Source: Acidimicrobiales bacterium (GTDB lineage Bacteria; Actinomycetota; Acidimicrobiia; Acidimicrobiales; Poriferisodalaceae). Taken from it: a stretch of DNA of 64,000 nucleotides. The notes below the pieces were generated by a model. The model was not told the DNA's origin. It did no database searches and saw only the letters and a list, made by a program, of their open reading frames with translations. The translations under genes and the position numbers were made by a program. The DNA is taken from assembly GCA_041394185.1 (NCBI GenBank), contig JAWKIQ010000003.1:1-64000 (forward strand), read 5' to 3'. Each line of letters starts with the position of its first letter. The stretch's first letter is position 1. Of this stretch, positions 21,947-31,421 are shown in pieces.

Positions 21947-24900
21947 ATGACCATCGTCGACCCAGCCCTGCTCGGACAAATCCGATATCGCTGCATCGGC
22001 CCAACCCGCGGCGGACGTGTAGTGGCCGTCGCCGCATCCCCAACCGAGCAGGCGGTGTTCTACTTCGGCGGTGCCGCAGGCGGGGTATGGAAGACCGACG
22101 ACGCCGGGCTGTACTGGCAGAACGTCACCGATGGCTTCCTCACATCGGCCTCCATCGGCGCCCTGGCGGTGGCACCCAGCGACGGCAATGTGATCTATGC
22201 CGGCACCGGCGAGGCCACCATCCGCATCGACGTCAGCCACGGCGACGGCGTATATCGCTCCACCGACGCCGGCCGGTCGTGGGCCCACGTGGGTCTGCCC
22301 CAGTCGCGACACATAGGCGCCATAGCCGTCGATCCCACCGACGCCGACACCGTGTTCGTTGCCGCTCTGGGACACATGTCGAAGGACAACCCCGAACGCG
22401 GCCTCTATCGCTCTACCGACGGCGGCGACACGTGGGAACTCGTGTTGCACGTTGCCGACAACGCCGGGGCCGTCGACGTGTCGATCGACTCGCTCAACCC
22501 GCGCATCGTCTATGCCACCACGTGGCAGACGAGGCGCACCTTCTGGTCCATCGACAGCGGTGGGCCCGGGTGCGGCCTGTGGCGCTCGCTCGACGGCGGC
22601 ACCACCTGGCAGAACCTGTCGGCCAACAAGGGCATGGCAACCGGTGTTCTGGGCAAGATCGGCGTTGCGGCATCGCCGGCCCAAGCCGGGCGTGTGTGGG
22701 CAGTCGTCGAGGCCGAAGGCCGCAAGCGTGGGCTGTACAGATCCGACGACTACGGCGACACATGGCAGCAGGTTTCGGCCAAGCCCGAGCTGTGCTGGCG
22801 CCCGTGGTACTACCAGCACGTAACCGCCCACCCGACCGACCCCGACACCGTGTTCGTCATGAACATGAAGGCCTGGAAGTCGGTCGACGGTGGCGCCAAC
22901 TTCGAAGAGTTCCACACCCCTCACGGCGACAATCACGGATTGTGGATCGACCCCGTCAACCCCGACCGGATGATCGGCTGCGACGACGGCGGCGCCTGGG
23001 TGTCGCTGAACGCGGGCCGGTCGTGGTCGTCGATCTACAACCAGCCGACCGCGCAGTTCTACCACGTCGATGTCGACGACCAGTTTCCCTACCTGGTCTA
23101 TGGCAGCCAGCAGGACAACTCGAGCATCGCCGTGCCGTCCAGCAACGGCAAGGGCGCCATCAACTGGGCCGACTGCTACCCGCCAGGCACCGCCGAGAGC
23201 GGCTACGTGGCCGTGAAGCCAGGCGACCCCAATGTCGTATACGTCGGCGCCATCGGCAGCTCGCCTGGTGGCGGAGATGCCCTGCAGCGCTACGACCACA
23301 AGACCGGCCAGATCCAGCTGGTGAGCGTGTGGCCCGAGGGTTCCCACGACGGCAACTCGGCCGAGGTCCGGTTCCAGTGGACCTACCCCATCATGTTCTG
23401 CCCCCACGACCCGGGGGTGCTGTACGCCTGCGGCAACAAGGTGTTCAGAACCACGGACGAAGGCCACTCGTGGGAAGCCATCAGCGGTGACCTCACCTAT
23501 GCAGACCCCGACACCATGGGCGTATCGGGGCCGCTCACCATGGACACCGCCGGCGCCGAGATGTACGCGACCATCTTCTCGTTCCTGCCGTCGGCTCATC
23601 GCAAGGGCACCCTCATGGCCGGGTCGGACGACGGCCTGGTGCACGTCAGCCACGACGACGGCGCCACCTGGAACAACGTCACCCCAGCCGGGCTGCCCAA
23701 GTTCAGCCAGGTGACGATGCTGGCCGAGTCGCCTCACGCCGAGGGCACCGTCTACATGACCGTGGCCCGCCACAAGATGGGCGACTACGCCCCCTACGTG
23801 TTCAAGACCACCGACTTCGGCCAAACCTGGCAGTCGATCGTCAACGGCCTGCCAGCCGACGACTTCTGCCGGGTGGTGCGCTGCGATCCGGCCCGGCCCG
23901 GGCTGCTGTATCTGGGCACAGAACTCGGTGTCTTCGTGTCGTTCGACGACGGCGACAACTGGCAGACCCTGCAAGCCAACCTGCCCGTCACCCCCGTGTA
24001 CGACCTGTTGGTCAAGGGTTCGGATCTGGTGGTTGCCACCCACGGCCGCTCGATCTGGATTCTCGACGACCTCACTCAGATTCACCAGGTATACGACCGC
24101 TTCAGCGCCGACGAGCATCAGTTGCTGACCCCGCGCGACGCCTATCGGGCGCCCAAAGACCTGTTCGCCGACTTCTGGGGAACCAAGGGCGGCAAGAACT
24201 ATCACGTCACCATCGGTCAGAACGCCACGTTCTACCTGGAAGAGGACGAAACGGGCCACCAGCGCAAGCGGGTTCTGGATGCGGGCGACGACCTCGAGCG
24301 GGGTGTTCGCATCACCTACTGGCTGGCGTCGAAACCCCAGGAGCCCGCCATCCTGACAATCCTCGATCACCAGGGCAACGAGGTCGACAGCTTCACCAGC
24401 ATCATTCCCGAGAAGGCCCAGGACCGCGAGGGTCTCTACATAACGGCCGACCAGGGCATGAACGTGTTCCAGTGGCCCATGACCCACCGGCCGGGCGACA
24501 AGATGGTCGACACCGAGTTCCACGGCCGTCCGGGCGGGCCCTTGGCGTTGCCTGGCACCTACCAGGCTCGCCTCCAGGTCGGCGACTGGTCGATGACGCA
24601 GCCGTTCTCGCTGTTGAAAGACCCCAGGGTCGACACCCCAACCGAGCATCTGGTCGAGCAGTTCGAACTGCTGGTAGCCATCCGCGACAAGCTCAGCGAA
24701 ATCGTCAGAGGCGTCAACCAGATCCGCTCGATCACCAAGCAGGTCACGCACTGGACTGAAAGGGTTGGCCAACTCGACACCGCCCAGGCCGCGCTCGACG
24801 CTCTGAGAGCTGTCGAGGACGAGTTGGTGCAACGCGAGTTCACCTCCGAGGGCGACACGCTGAACTATCGCGAGAAGCTGTTCGAGACGCTGTCTGGGTT

Positions 24901-25090
24901 GCCGCCCATCGTCAGCAGCGCAGACACCAGGCCGACCACACAGTCGTACGCCGTGTTCCAGAAGCTTTCCGGGCTGGCCGACGCACAACTCGAAGCGCTG
25001 CAGCACATCGTCGACACCGAGGTCGCCGCGGTGAACCAAGAGCTGGCAGCCAAGGGTGTTGGCTCGGCTGTGTCGGTCATCGGGACCTAG
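21947..25090 (+). CDS. BNR/Asp-box (VPS10-like) beta-propeller protein
   Basis: 1047 residues from ATG 21947. About ten Asp-box turns (S/T-x-D-x-G-x-T/S-W), for example STDAGRSW, STDGGDTW, SLDGGTTW, SDDYGDTW, TTDEGHSW and TTDFGQTW, between residues 40 and 680 build one or two sialidase/sortilin-like propellers. A beta-sandwich-like part (about 740-880) and a helical tail (about 900-1045) follow. No signal peptide is visible, although such repeats are often extracellular. Related proteins are annotated as glycosyl hydrolase or VPS10 without a proven activity, and no catalytic residues can be assigned. Confidence 0.78.
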   Translation: MTIVDPALLGQIRYRCIGPTRGGRVVAVAASPTEQAVFYFGGAAGGVWKTDDAGLYWQNVTDGFLTSASIGALAVAPSDGNVIYAGTGEATIRIDVSHGDGVYRSTDAGRSWAHVGLPQSRHIGAIAVDPTDADTVFVAALGHMSKDNPERGLYRSTDGGDTWELVLHVADNAGAVDVSIDSLNPRIVYATTWQTRRTFWSIDSGGPGCGLWRSLDGGTTWQNLSANKGMATGVLGKIGVAASPAQAGRVWAVVEAEGRKRGLYRSDDYGDTWQQVSAKPELCWRPWYYQHVTAHPTDPDTVFVMNMKAWKSVDGGANFEEFHTPHGDNHGLWIDPVNPDRMIGCDDGGAWVSLNAGRSWSSIYNQPTAQFYHVDVDDQFPYLVYGSQQDNSSIAVPSSNGKGAINWADCYPPGTAESGYVAVKPGDPNVVYVGAIGSSPGGGDALQRYDHKTGQIQLVSVWPEGSHDGNSAEVRFQWTYPIMFCPHDPGVLYACGNKVFRTTDEGHSWEAISGDLTYADPDTMGVSGPLTMDTAGAEMYATIFSFLPSAHRKGTLMAGSDDGLVHVSHDDGATWNNVTPAGLPKFSQVTMLAESPHAEGTVYMTVARHKMGDYAPYVFKTTDFGQTWQSIVNGLPADDFCRVVRCDPARPGLLYLGTELGVFVSFDDGDNWQTLQANLPVTPVYDLLVKGSDLVVATHGRSIWILDDLTQIHQVYDRFSADEHQLLTPRDAYRAPKDLFADFWGTKGGKNYHVTIGQNATFYLEEDETGHQRKRVLDAGDDLERGVRITYWLASKPQEPAILTILDHQGNEVDSFTSIIPEKAQDREGLYITADQGMNVFQWPMTHRPGDKMVDTEFHGRPGGPLALPGTYQARLQVGDWSMTQPFSLLKDPRVDTPTEHLVEQFELLVAIRDKLSEIVRGVNQIRSITKQVTHWTERVGQLDTAQAALDALRAVEDELVQREFTSEGDTLNYREKLFETLSGLPPIVSSADTRPTTQSYAVFQKLSGLADAQLEALQHIVDTEVAAVNQELAAKGVGSAVSVIGT

Positions 25091-25102
25091 GCGAATACGC
25101 CC

Positions 25103-25822
25103 ATGGAGCTGTTGACCCCGCTGCTGGTGCTGGCGGCGGTGTGGGTGTCGTTCACGGTCTCGGCCTCGGCCGGGCTGGGCGGCTCGCTGCTGATGGTGCC
25201 CACCCTGGCCCTGTTCTTGGGGTCCAAGGAAGGTGTTGCGCTGGCCGCTCTGCTGCTGGCATGCAACAACATCGCCAAGCTCATCGCGTACCGGCGCACC
25301 CTGCCGTTTCGAGCCGCGGCCGTGGTGGTGGCGCTGACCGTCGTCGGCGCGGCCCTGGGCTCGACGCTGCTGGTGAACGCGCCCGAGTGGGCGGTGACCG
25401 TTGGCGTGGTCACCATGTTCGCGGCCTCCCTAGTAGCCGAGCGCAGGCGCTTGGCCTGGCTGCGGCGGGGCTTCTCGCCGTTGCTGGCGTTCGCGTCGGG
25501 TGCGGCCAGCGGCTTCTCGGGCACCTCGGGGCCCCTCAAGGGCGTCGCCATTCGTAACCTCGACCTCGACCGGCGTCACTTCGTGGGGGCCGCTTCGCTG
25601 GCCTCGTTTGCAGGAGACGCCACCAAGACCGCCGTGTTCGCCGACGCCCAGCTGCTGGGCCGCACATCGGTGCTGGTGGCGCTGGCCGCGGTACCGCTCA
25701 TGGCGCTGGGCACGTGGACCGGTGCCCGCCTGAACGAACGGGCGGGCGAACGCACCTTCGCCACGCTGTTCTGGACCGTCATGGCCGGATACACCGTGCG
25801 CCTGGGAGTGCTGCTGTTTTGA
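25103..25822 (+). CDS. TauE/SafE family permease
   Basis: 239 residues with about seven hydrophobic helices. The ASAGLGGSLLMVPTLALFLG (about 15-34) and ASGFSGTSGPLKGVAIRNLDLDRR (about 135-158) half-repeats are the TauE/SafE signature. It probably exports a sulfonate, sulfite or organic anion through the membrane. It starts 12 bases after the BNR-protein gene, so the two may be co-transcribed. The substrate is unknown. Confidence 0.85.
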   Translation: MELLTPLLVLAAVWVSFTVSASAGLGGSLLMVPTLALFLGSKEGVALAALLLACNNIAKLIAYRRTLPFRAAAVVVALTVVGAALGSTLLVNAPEWAVTVGVVTMFAASLVAERRRLAWLRRGFSPLLAFASGAASGFSGTSGPLKGVAIRNLDLDRRHFVGAASLASFAGDATKTAVFADAQLLGRTSVLVALAAVPLMALGTWTGARLNERAGERTFATLFWTVMAGYTVRLGVLLF

Positions 25823-25851
25823 ACCAGCACCAACCCTTCGGCGGCCGTTTC

Positions 25852-26271
25852 ATGAGCCGCGGAATCACCTGGAAATCGGGTGTTGTCGCTGTGGTACTGG
25901 TCGTGGTTGCCGTGGTGGGAACGATGCTGTTGATCAAGAGCCAGCGTGAACCGCTGGGCGTCGAGGTGACGGTCACCTCCAGCGCCATTGTGGGCTCCGG
26001 CCCGTCTTGCGAGTTGCAGCTCGATCTTCAGATCGCCAACTCGGGCGACCGCGGGGTCCTCGTCTTGTCGGCCCACATCGACAACCTGGAAAACTCTAGT
26101 CGTGGCCTGATGGCTTCGATCGACCCCGGCGAAGCCGACGTTCGCACCTATGCCCTTCCGCTAGACCCGTGCCCGCCCAGCCCCCAAGCCCTAGGCCTGG
26201 GCGACGTCGTGGTCGTCTTTCGGTTGAGAGGTGGCAGCACCGAACACAGCGTCACCGCCACCATGGGTTGA
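25852..26271 (+). CDS. Single-pass membrane-anchored protein of unknown function
   Basis: 139 residues from ATG 25852. It has a basic N-terminus (MSRGITWK), one helix (SGVVAVVLVVVAVVGTMLLI, about 9-28) and an outside domain of about 110 residues with two Cys (SCELQLDL; DPCPPSP) that could pair. The outside part reads like a small beta-sandwich (LQLDLQIANSGDRGVLVLSAHIDNL). No family was recognised. It follows tauE by 29 bases. Confidence 0.6.
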   Translation: MSRGITWKSGVVAVVLVVVAVVGTMLLIKSQREPLGVEVTVTSSAIVGSGPSCELQLDLQIANSGDRGVLVLSAHIDNLENSSRGLMASIDPGEADVRTYALPLDPCPPSPQALGLGDVVVVFRLRGGSTEHSVTATMG

Positions 26272-26326
26272 CCGACCGTGCCATCCGGTAGCTTCTACCG
26301 AGATCCAACGGGGACGGGGTGAGCAA

Positions 26327-27413
26327 ATGCCAGAGCGGCCGATTGTCGAGGGTGTAGACCAAGACGAGCTGAAGATGTTCAGCTTCCAGGTCTGGACATA
26401 CAAGCAGGGCGAGATGGTGTCGGCCATGATCAACCTGGGCGACCGGCTCGATCTGTTCCGCCACCTACGCGCCCTAGGACGAGCCGACAGCCAGACCCTC
26501 GCCGATGCCGCCGGGTGCAACGAACGGTTCGTGCGCGAATGGTTGCTCGGTGTGGCTGCAGCACGCCTGATCGTCCACCACGACGACTCGACCTTCGAGC
26601 TGACCCCGGTGCAGGCCGCCGTCTTGGCCGACGAGGAAGAGTCGATCGCCTTTTCGGCGGGCGCGTTTCGTGGTGGCTTCTCGGTCGAGACCATGGACGC
26701 GCTCGAAGAGTCGTTCCGCACGGGCATTGGCATCACATACGAGCAACAGGGCCCGTCCGCGGCCGCCGGTTTGGCGCGCATGACCTCACCCTGGGCCAGG
26801 CACGGGCTGACAACTGCGATTCTGCCCGCCATCGAAGGGCTGGTCGAGCAGCTCGAGGCGGGCATTCACGTCGCCGACATCGGCTGTGGTGGCGGTGTGC
26901 TGGCATGCGCGCTGGCCCGCCACTATCCCAACTCCACCATCGTCGGCTACGACCCCTCGCGCGCACGCCATCGAACTGGCCCGCGAGCGGGCGGCCGAGG
27001 AAGGCCTCGACAACGTCACGTTCAAGCTGGCGTTCGCCGAGGACGTTCCAGACGAGCCGACGTTCGACTTCATCGCCACCTTCGACGTGCTGCACGACAT
27101 GCCCCACCCAGACCGCGCCATCGCTGCTGTCAAGAAGTCGCTCAAGCCAAACGGCGTGTGGCTGGTCAAAGACATCCGCAGCTCCGGCGACTGGCATCAG
27201 GACGTCAAGAACCCGCTGCTGCCGATGTTCTACGGCTTCTCGATTACGTCGTGCCTGCAATCGGCGATGTCGGTGAAGGGTGGCATGGGGCTGGGCACCC
27301 TGGGCCTTCACCCCGCCAAGGCCGAGGAGATGATGCGCGAAGCCGGCTTCGGCCACTTCCAGACCCACGACGTGGGCGACCAGGCCAACCTGTACTACGA
27401 GGTGCGCCACTAG
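26327..27413 (+). pseudogene. SAM-dependent methyltransferase, frameshifted (Rv2258c-like)
   Basis: ATG 26327 opens a frame with an N-terminal winged-helix dimerisation domain (GEMVSAMINLGDRLDLFRHL; NERFVREWLLGVAAARLIV) and SAM motif DIGCGGGVLACALARHYP. After YDPS (26957-26959) the match moves one base right, to the frame reading HAIELARERAAEEG, DVLHDMPHPDRAIAAVKKSLKPNG and a normal C-terminus at 27413. The switch lies in the CG-alternating run 26957-26966. One extra base, or two lost, would explain it. Without the shift it is a class I methyltransferase of about 360 residues. Whether the shift is real or a sequencing error cannot be told here. Confidence 0.8.
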
Positions 27414-27418
27414 GCGCC

Positions 27419-28956
27419 CTACATCACTGCGCCAACTACCCAGGGGGCAAACTCGTTGTGGCCATAACCGAGGGCTTCGCTCTTGGTGCGGGCGCCCGAG
27501 GCCACCCTCAAGATCTCGGCGAAGATCCTCTCGCCCATCTCCTCGACCGAGACGCCACTGTCCAGCACGGCCCCGCAGTTGATGTCGATGTCGTCGCGTT
27601 GACGTTCGAACAAGGCCGTGGTTGTCGACAACTTCAACGATGGCGCGGGCACACAGCCATAGGCCGAACCTCGGCCGGTGGTGAAGCACACGATGTTGGC
27701 GCCCGACGCAACCTGGCCAGTGACCGACACCGGGTCATAACCGGGGCTGTCCATGAACACGAATCCCGGGGTGTCGATCTGTTCGCCGTACCCGTACACG
27801 CCCATCAGCCCCGACGTGCCACTCTTGGCCACCGCACCCAAAGACTTCTCGAGGATGGTGGTGAGCCCGCCCGCCTTGTTGCCAGGAGAGGGGTTGTTGT
27901 CCATGGTGCCGTGGTTGCGAGCCGTGTAGTCCTCCCACCAGGAGATGCGATCCAGCAGGGCTCTGGCGATCTCGGGCGTGGCGGCCCGGCTGGTCAGCAG
28001 GTGTTCGGCGCCGTAGATCTCGGGGGTCTCCGACAAGATCGCCGTACCGCCGTGACGCACCAAGATGTCGGCTGCGGCACCAAGAGCCGGGTTGGCGGTG
28101 ATGCCCGAGTAGCCGTCGGACCCGCCGCACTGCAGCCCCAACTTCAGATGAGACACCGGCACCGGCTGTCTCTGGACGTCTGTGGCCGAGGCCATCATCG
28201 ACTCGACGATCTTCGAGCCCGCCTCGACGCATGCGCTGGTGCCGCCGACGTCCTGAATGTTCAGCGTGCGAAACCGGTCGCTGTCTGCCAGTCCGTGGAT
28301 GTCGACGATGTCGGCCACCTGGTTTGCCTCACAACCCAGGCCCACCAACAACACGCCACCGAAGTTGGGGTGGCTGGCGAAACCCGCCAGCGTTCGACGC
28401 AGCAGGTCGATGCCCTCGCCCGTCGATCCCATGCCACAACCGGTGCCATGGGTCAGCGCCACCACACCGTCGAAGCTCGACCGACCCGAAACGTCCGAGG
28501 TCGCCTGAACTCGATCGGCGATCATGCGCGCCACCGTCGCCGAGCAGTTGACCGTCGACAACACGGCCAGGTAGTTACGAGTGGCGATGCGTCCGTCTGA
28601 GCGCACTATCGCCTCGAAGGTCGCAGGCGTGCCGCGCCGACGGTCGGCCTGTAGGCCGAGCCCAGGTCGTATTCGACGGCGACGTCGGCCATCGCCAGGT
28701 TGTGGGTATGTACGTGATCGCCCGCCGAGATCGGCTGCGTGGCAACCCCGATCACCTGCGAATAGCGCCGCACGGATCGGCCCACCTCGACGGCCTCCAC
28801 CGCCAGCTTGTGGCCAGCGGGTATCGAGGCACGGGTGACCACGCGGGCACCGCCCGCCGTCACCGCCGATCCCGGCGCAAGGTCTACCAGGGCAACGGCG
28901 ACGTCGTCGCCCGGATGCAGCCGCACGGCCCTGGCATTCAGGAACTGGACGCTCAT
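27419..28956 (-). pseudogene. UxaA-family (altronate/galactarate-type) dehydratase, frameshifted
   Basis: ATG 28956, behind a GAGG site, begins a SAF domain (NARAVRLHPGDDVAVALVDL, AGDHVHTHNLAM) that runs to YDLGSAYRP. The large catalytic part continues in another frame from RGTPATFEAIVRSDGRIATRNYLAVL to the stop at 27419, with CGGSDGYSGITANPALG, PEIYGAEHLL and the NNPSPGNKAGGLTT motif. The frame must change by one base between about 28625 and 28660. Intact, it would be a sugar-acid dehydratase of about 510 residues. It is convergent with the methyltransferase, which is also frameshifted. Confidence 0.82.
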
Positions 28957-28972
28957 CGAGACCTCGATTCAG

Positions 28973-28998
28973 GCCGGCGGTCTGTGGCGACCGCCGGC
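28973..28998 (-). terminator. Hairpin after the BON-OmpA gene
   Basis: GCCGGCGGTC (28973-28982), loop TGTGGC, GACCGCCGGC (28989-28998): a perfect 10-base stem just downstream of the leftward gene ending at 29007. It has no T-run, so it may be a Rho-assisted terminator or mRNA-end protector. It also lies in the leader of the UxaA-type gene. Confidence 0.55.
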
Positions 28999-29006
28999 GA
29001 CTGCTG

Positions 29007-30470
29007 CTAGACCACGACGTCGAACTCGATGCGGCGGTTCTGGGCTCGTCCTTCGGCGGTTCCGTTGTCGGCGATCGGCTGGCTCTCGCCGTTGCCCACC
29101 GCTCGCAATACGTCGGGATCGACACCGGCGTCGACCAGGTAGGCGACAACCGACTCGGCCCGGGCCTGAGACAACGCCTGGTTGCTGGCCGCGTCACCCT
29201 GGTCGTCGGTGTGACCCTCGACCGCGACGACAGTTCCCTCTGGAACCTCGGCCAGGGCGTCCACCAGGGTGTCGAGCTGTTCGGGGCCATCGGCCGGCAG
29301 GGCCGAAGAGCCCGAGGCGAAGTTGATCTGGATGCCGGCGAGCAACTCGTCCAGCGTCGACTGCAGTGCAGCCTGCTCTTCGCTCAGCTCTGCGTAGGTG
29401 AATCCATCGTCGAGTTCGAGGCCGAGCTGGCTGGCGAGGTCGGCCATGCCCGCAGCGATTGCGTCGCGGCTGGCTTCTGGCACCTGACCCTGCAGTCGCA
29501 GCAGGCCATCGGCGGTGCCACCGACCTCGAGTTGGTCGACCACATTGCCCGCCCCGAACAGAACGCCCGCCTGGGCTACGACGGCGGCCCGGGTCTCTTC
29601 GTCGGGAACGTTGCCGGTCAGGGTGACCACACCACCCTGCACGTCGAAGGTCACCACCGGCTCCTTGGGCGGCACGACCACCAGGGTGTTGATGACAGAG
29701 TCGATCAGGGGCAGGGCCGCAACCTCACGGCCGATGCGGGTGCGGGTGCTGACGTCTGGCACCTCGCCCTCGAGTCTCACGCTTATCGGGTTGGTGCTGG
29801 CCAGGGCCGCGTTGCGCAACCCCCCAACGCCGTTGGCCTCCAACACGGCCAGGGCGGCCCGGCGGCGCTCGTCGGCCGAGGTCCACACGATGGGGGCACC
29901 CTCGACGCCCTCCACAGCGAACTGGCGGGCGAACACATAGATCGTGCCGTCGATCACGTGGATGTCGCCTGGGTTGAGGCCCTGGGCGACCAGCTCGTCG
30001 ACCACCCCGTTGAGGTCGCTGGGGTCTGGCATGACCGACTCACCCAGCTCGGGCTGTTCGCCACCGGCCCCATCCGGAGCCACGATCGCAATCGCCGACA
30101 CCAGCGACATGTCGCCGATGAGGCCCTGGGCGGCGGCACGGGCGGCTGCGACGGTGGCAGCGTCTGCCGCAGTGCCCGCGAGTCGGATGCGACCCCCATC
30201 GAGGGTCGCCACGGCGTCGGTCAAGCCGGCCTCGCGCGCCGCGGCCGCGATTGCGTCGAGGTCGATGTCGCCCATGGCGGTCTGGTCGTCGGTCTGGCCG
30301 TCGGACTGGGCGGCTTGGCCACCCGCCGCACCGTCGACCGCATCGGGATCATCGCCGTTGTCGATGACGAGAAAGGCGCCGATCACCGCCAACGCAGCCA
30401 GGAACAAGAACAGCACCCACCCGCCGAACTTCCTCAGTTGTTCCTGCTCTTCTTCTGCTTCGTTGCTCAT
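29007..30470 (-). CDS. Membrane-anchored BON/OmpA-domain protein, ArfA (OmpATb)-like
   Basis: 487 residues from ATG 30470. A cytoplasmic acidic start (SNEAEEEQEQLRKFGG) is followed by one helix (WVLFLFLAALAVIGAFLVI, about 18-36) and an Asp/Gln-rich linker. Several BON-type repeats follow (about 65-340; ISVRLEGEVPDVSTRTRIGREV, VVTFDVQGGVVTLTGNVPDEETRAAV), then a C-terminal OmpA peptidoglycan-binding domain (about 375-487) with INFASGSSALPADG, VAVEGHTDDQGDAASNQALSQARAESV and AEGRAQNRRIEF. The plan matches mycobacterial Rv0899 (helix, BON, OmpA), with more BON-like repeats. It probably links membrane and wall. Confidence 0.87.
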   Translation of the reverse strand: MSNEAEEEQEQLRKFGGWVLFLFLAALAVIGAFLVIDNGDDPDAVDGAAGGQAAQSDGQTDDQTAMGDIDLDAIAAAAREAGLTDAVATLDGGRIRLAGTAADAATVAAARAAAQGLIGDMSLVSAIAIVAPDGAGGEQPELGESVMPDPSDLNGVVDELVAQGLNPGDIHVIDGTIYVFARQFAVEGVEGAPIVWTSADERRRAALAVLEANGVGGLRNAALASTNPISVRLEGEVPDVSTRTRIGREVAALPLIDSVINTLVVVPPKEPVVTFDVQGGVVTLTGNVPDEETRAAVVAQAGVLFGAGNVVDQLEVGGTADGLLRLQGQVPEASRDAIAAGMADLASQLGLELDDGFTYAELSEEQAALQSTLDELLAGIQINFASGSSALPADGPEQLDTLVDALAEVPEGTVVAVEGHTDDQGDAASNQALSQARAESVVAYLVDAGVDPDVLRAVGNGESQPIADNGTAEGRAQNRRIEFDVVV

Positions 30471-30581
30471 CTGCACGACCTGCTGCCAGGGCCGCCACCT
30501 CGTCGGCGGCACCACGGGGTCGGATTCTAGAACACCGCTGCCCGCCGCAGGTTCTCCCACCGGTGGGCCGACAGCGTGCCT

Positions 30582-31346
30582 CTATTCGACCAGCCGCAGG
30601 CCGGCCGGAGCCCAAGCTGCCGGCTCGTAGGGGAGGTCGGCCACGAACTCGGTCATGTGGGCGGCAAAGACGTGCTCGGCGAACAACACGGGTCGACCCT
30701 CTCGATCGAAGGTGGTGCGAGTGGCCCTCAGCAGCGGGCTGCCGGGTGGCACACGCAGCAGCCGAGCATCGGCGTCGTCGGCACCGACCGCCCCGATGCG
30801 CTGACGCGCACCGGCCACCTCGACGCCAAGCAGGTCAACGAACGGAGCAGCTACGACATCGTTACGGCTGAGGTCGTGGGCTAGTTCTGCAGGGCACCAC
30901 ACCGTCACCCGGGCGAACGGCTGGCCGTCGGCCAGGTGGCAGCGCTTCACCTCCAGAACATCCTCGGTGCCAAGCACCTCGGCCACCGAAGGTGGTGCCT
31001 TGACGTACGCAAACGCCAGCACCCGGCGCTCCGACCGCTTCCCCGATGCGATCAGCTGTGCCTCCAGGGTCGACAGAGCCGCCAGGTTCTGAGCGACCGG
31101 AGCCGTCGCACGAAACCAACCGAACCCCTGTCGCGAGTCGACCAGCCCCTCGTCGCGCAGCTGCTCGAGGGCGCGCCGAACCGTCACGCGGCTCACCTGG
31201 TGCGCAGCCCCCAACTCGCTCTCGGACGGCAACAGATCGCCGGGCGCGAACTCGTCGTTCTGCAGGCGGGCGCGAAGCTCGTCGGCAATCTGGCGGTATC
31301 GGATTGTCCGAGACACGATCCAACTCCCGTGAGGGGTACTTGTCAT
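30582..31346 (-). CDS. GntR-family (HutC/UTRA) transcriptional regulator
   Basis: 254 residues from ATG 31346. An N-terminal GntR winged helix (RYRQIADELRARLQNDEFAPGDLLPSESELGAAHQVSRVTVRRALEQLRDEGLVDSRQG, about 16-75) precedes a UTRA ligand domain (about 95-250). The gene diverges from aconitase; the palindrome TGTATACA at 31352-31359 lies between them within a predicted promoter. It therefore probably controls aconitase and itself. The effector is unknown; a TCA intermediate or organic acid would be logical. Confidence 0.88.
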   Translation of the reverse strand: MTSTPHGSWIVSRTIRYRQIADELRARLQNDEFAPGDLLPSESELGAAHQVSRVTVRRALEQLRDEGLVDSRQGFGWFRATAPVAQNLAALSTLEAQLIASGKRSERRVLAFAYVKAPPSVAEVLGTEDVLEVKRCHLADGQPFARVTVWCPAELAHDLSRNDVVAAPFVDLLGVEVAGARQRIGAVGADDADARLLRVPPGSPLLRATRTTFDREGRPVLFAEHVFAAHMTEFVADLPYEPAAWAPAGLRLVE

Positions 31347-31375
31347 CTACTTGTATACACGTTTAGAATGACGGT
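31340..31375 (+). promoter_or_regulatory. Aconitase promoter with GntR operator in its spacer
   Basis: -35 TTGTCA (31340-31345), 18-base spacer, -10 TAGAAT (31364-31369). The spacer contains TGTATACA (31352-31359), a perfect palindrome in ACTTGTATACACGT, which is near-symmetric over 14 bases. Transcription would start near 31376, leaving a 46-base leader to the ATG at 31422. A GntR-family dimer here would block polymerase and overlap the divergent gntR start. Confidence 0.65.
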
Positions 31376-31421
31376 TGAAAGTCTCGACCTGATCCATCCC
31401 CACGACCCCGGAGGACCACCC

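Noticed and set aside
21929..25039. A 1036-codon open frame on the minus strand opposite the BNR-protein gene
   Set aside because: It mirrors the codon bias of the real gene, has no family motifs, and the plus-strand protein has ten clear Asp boxes. It is a high-GC shadow.
31368..31421. Earlier ATG for aconitase at 31368
   Set aside because: This ATG overlaps the predicted -10 box and has no ribosome site, while ATG 31422 follows GGAGGA and matches the family N-terminus.
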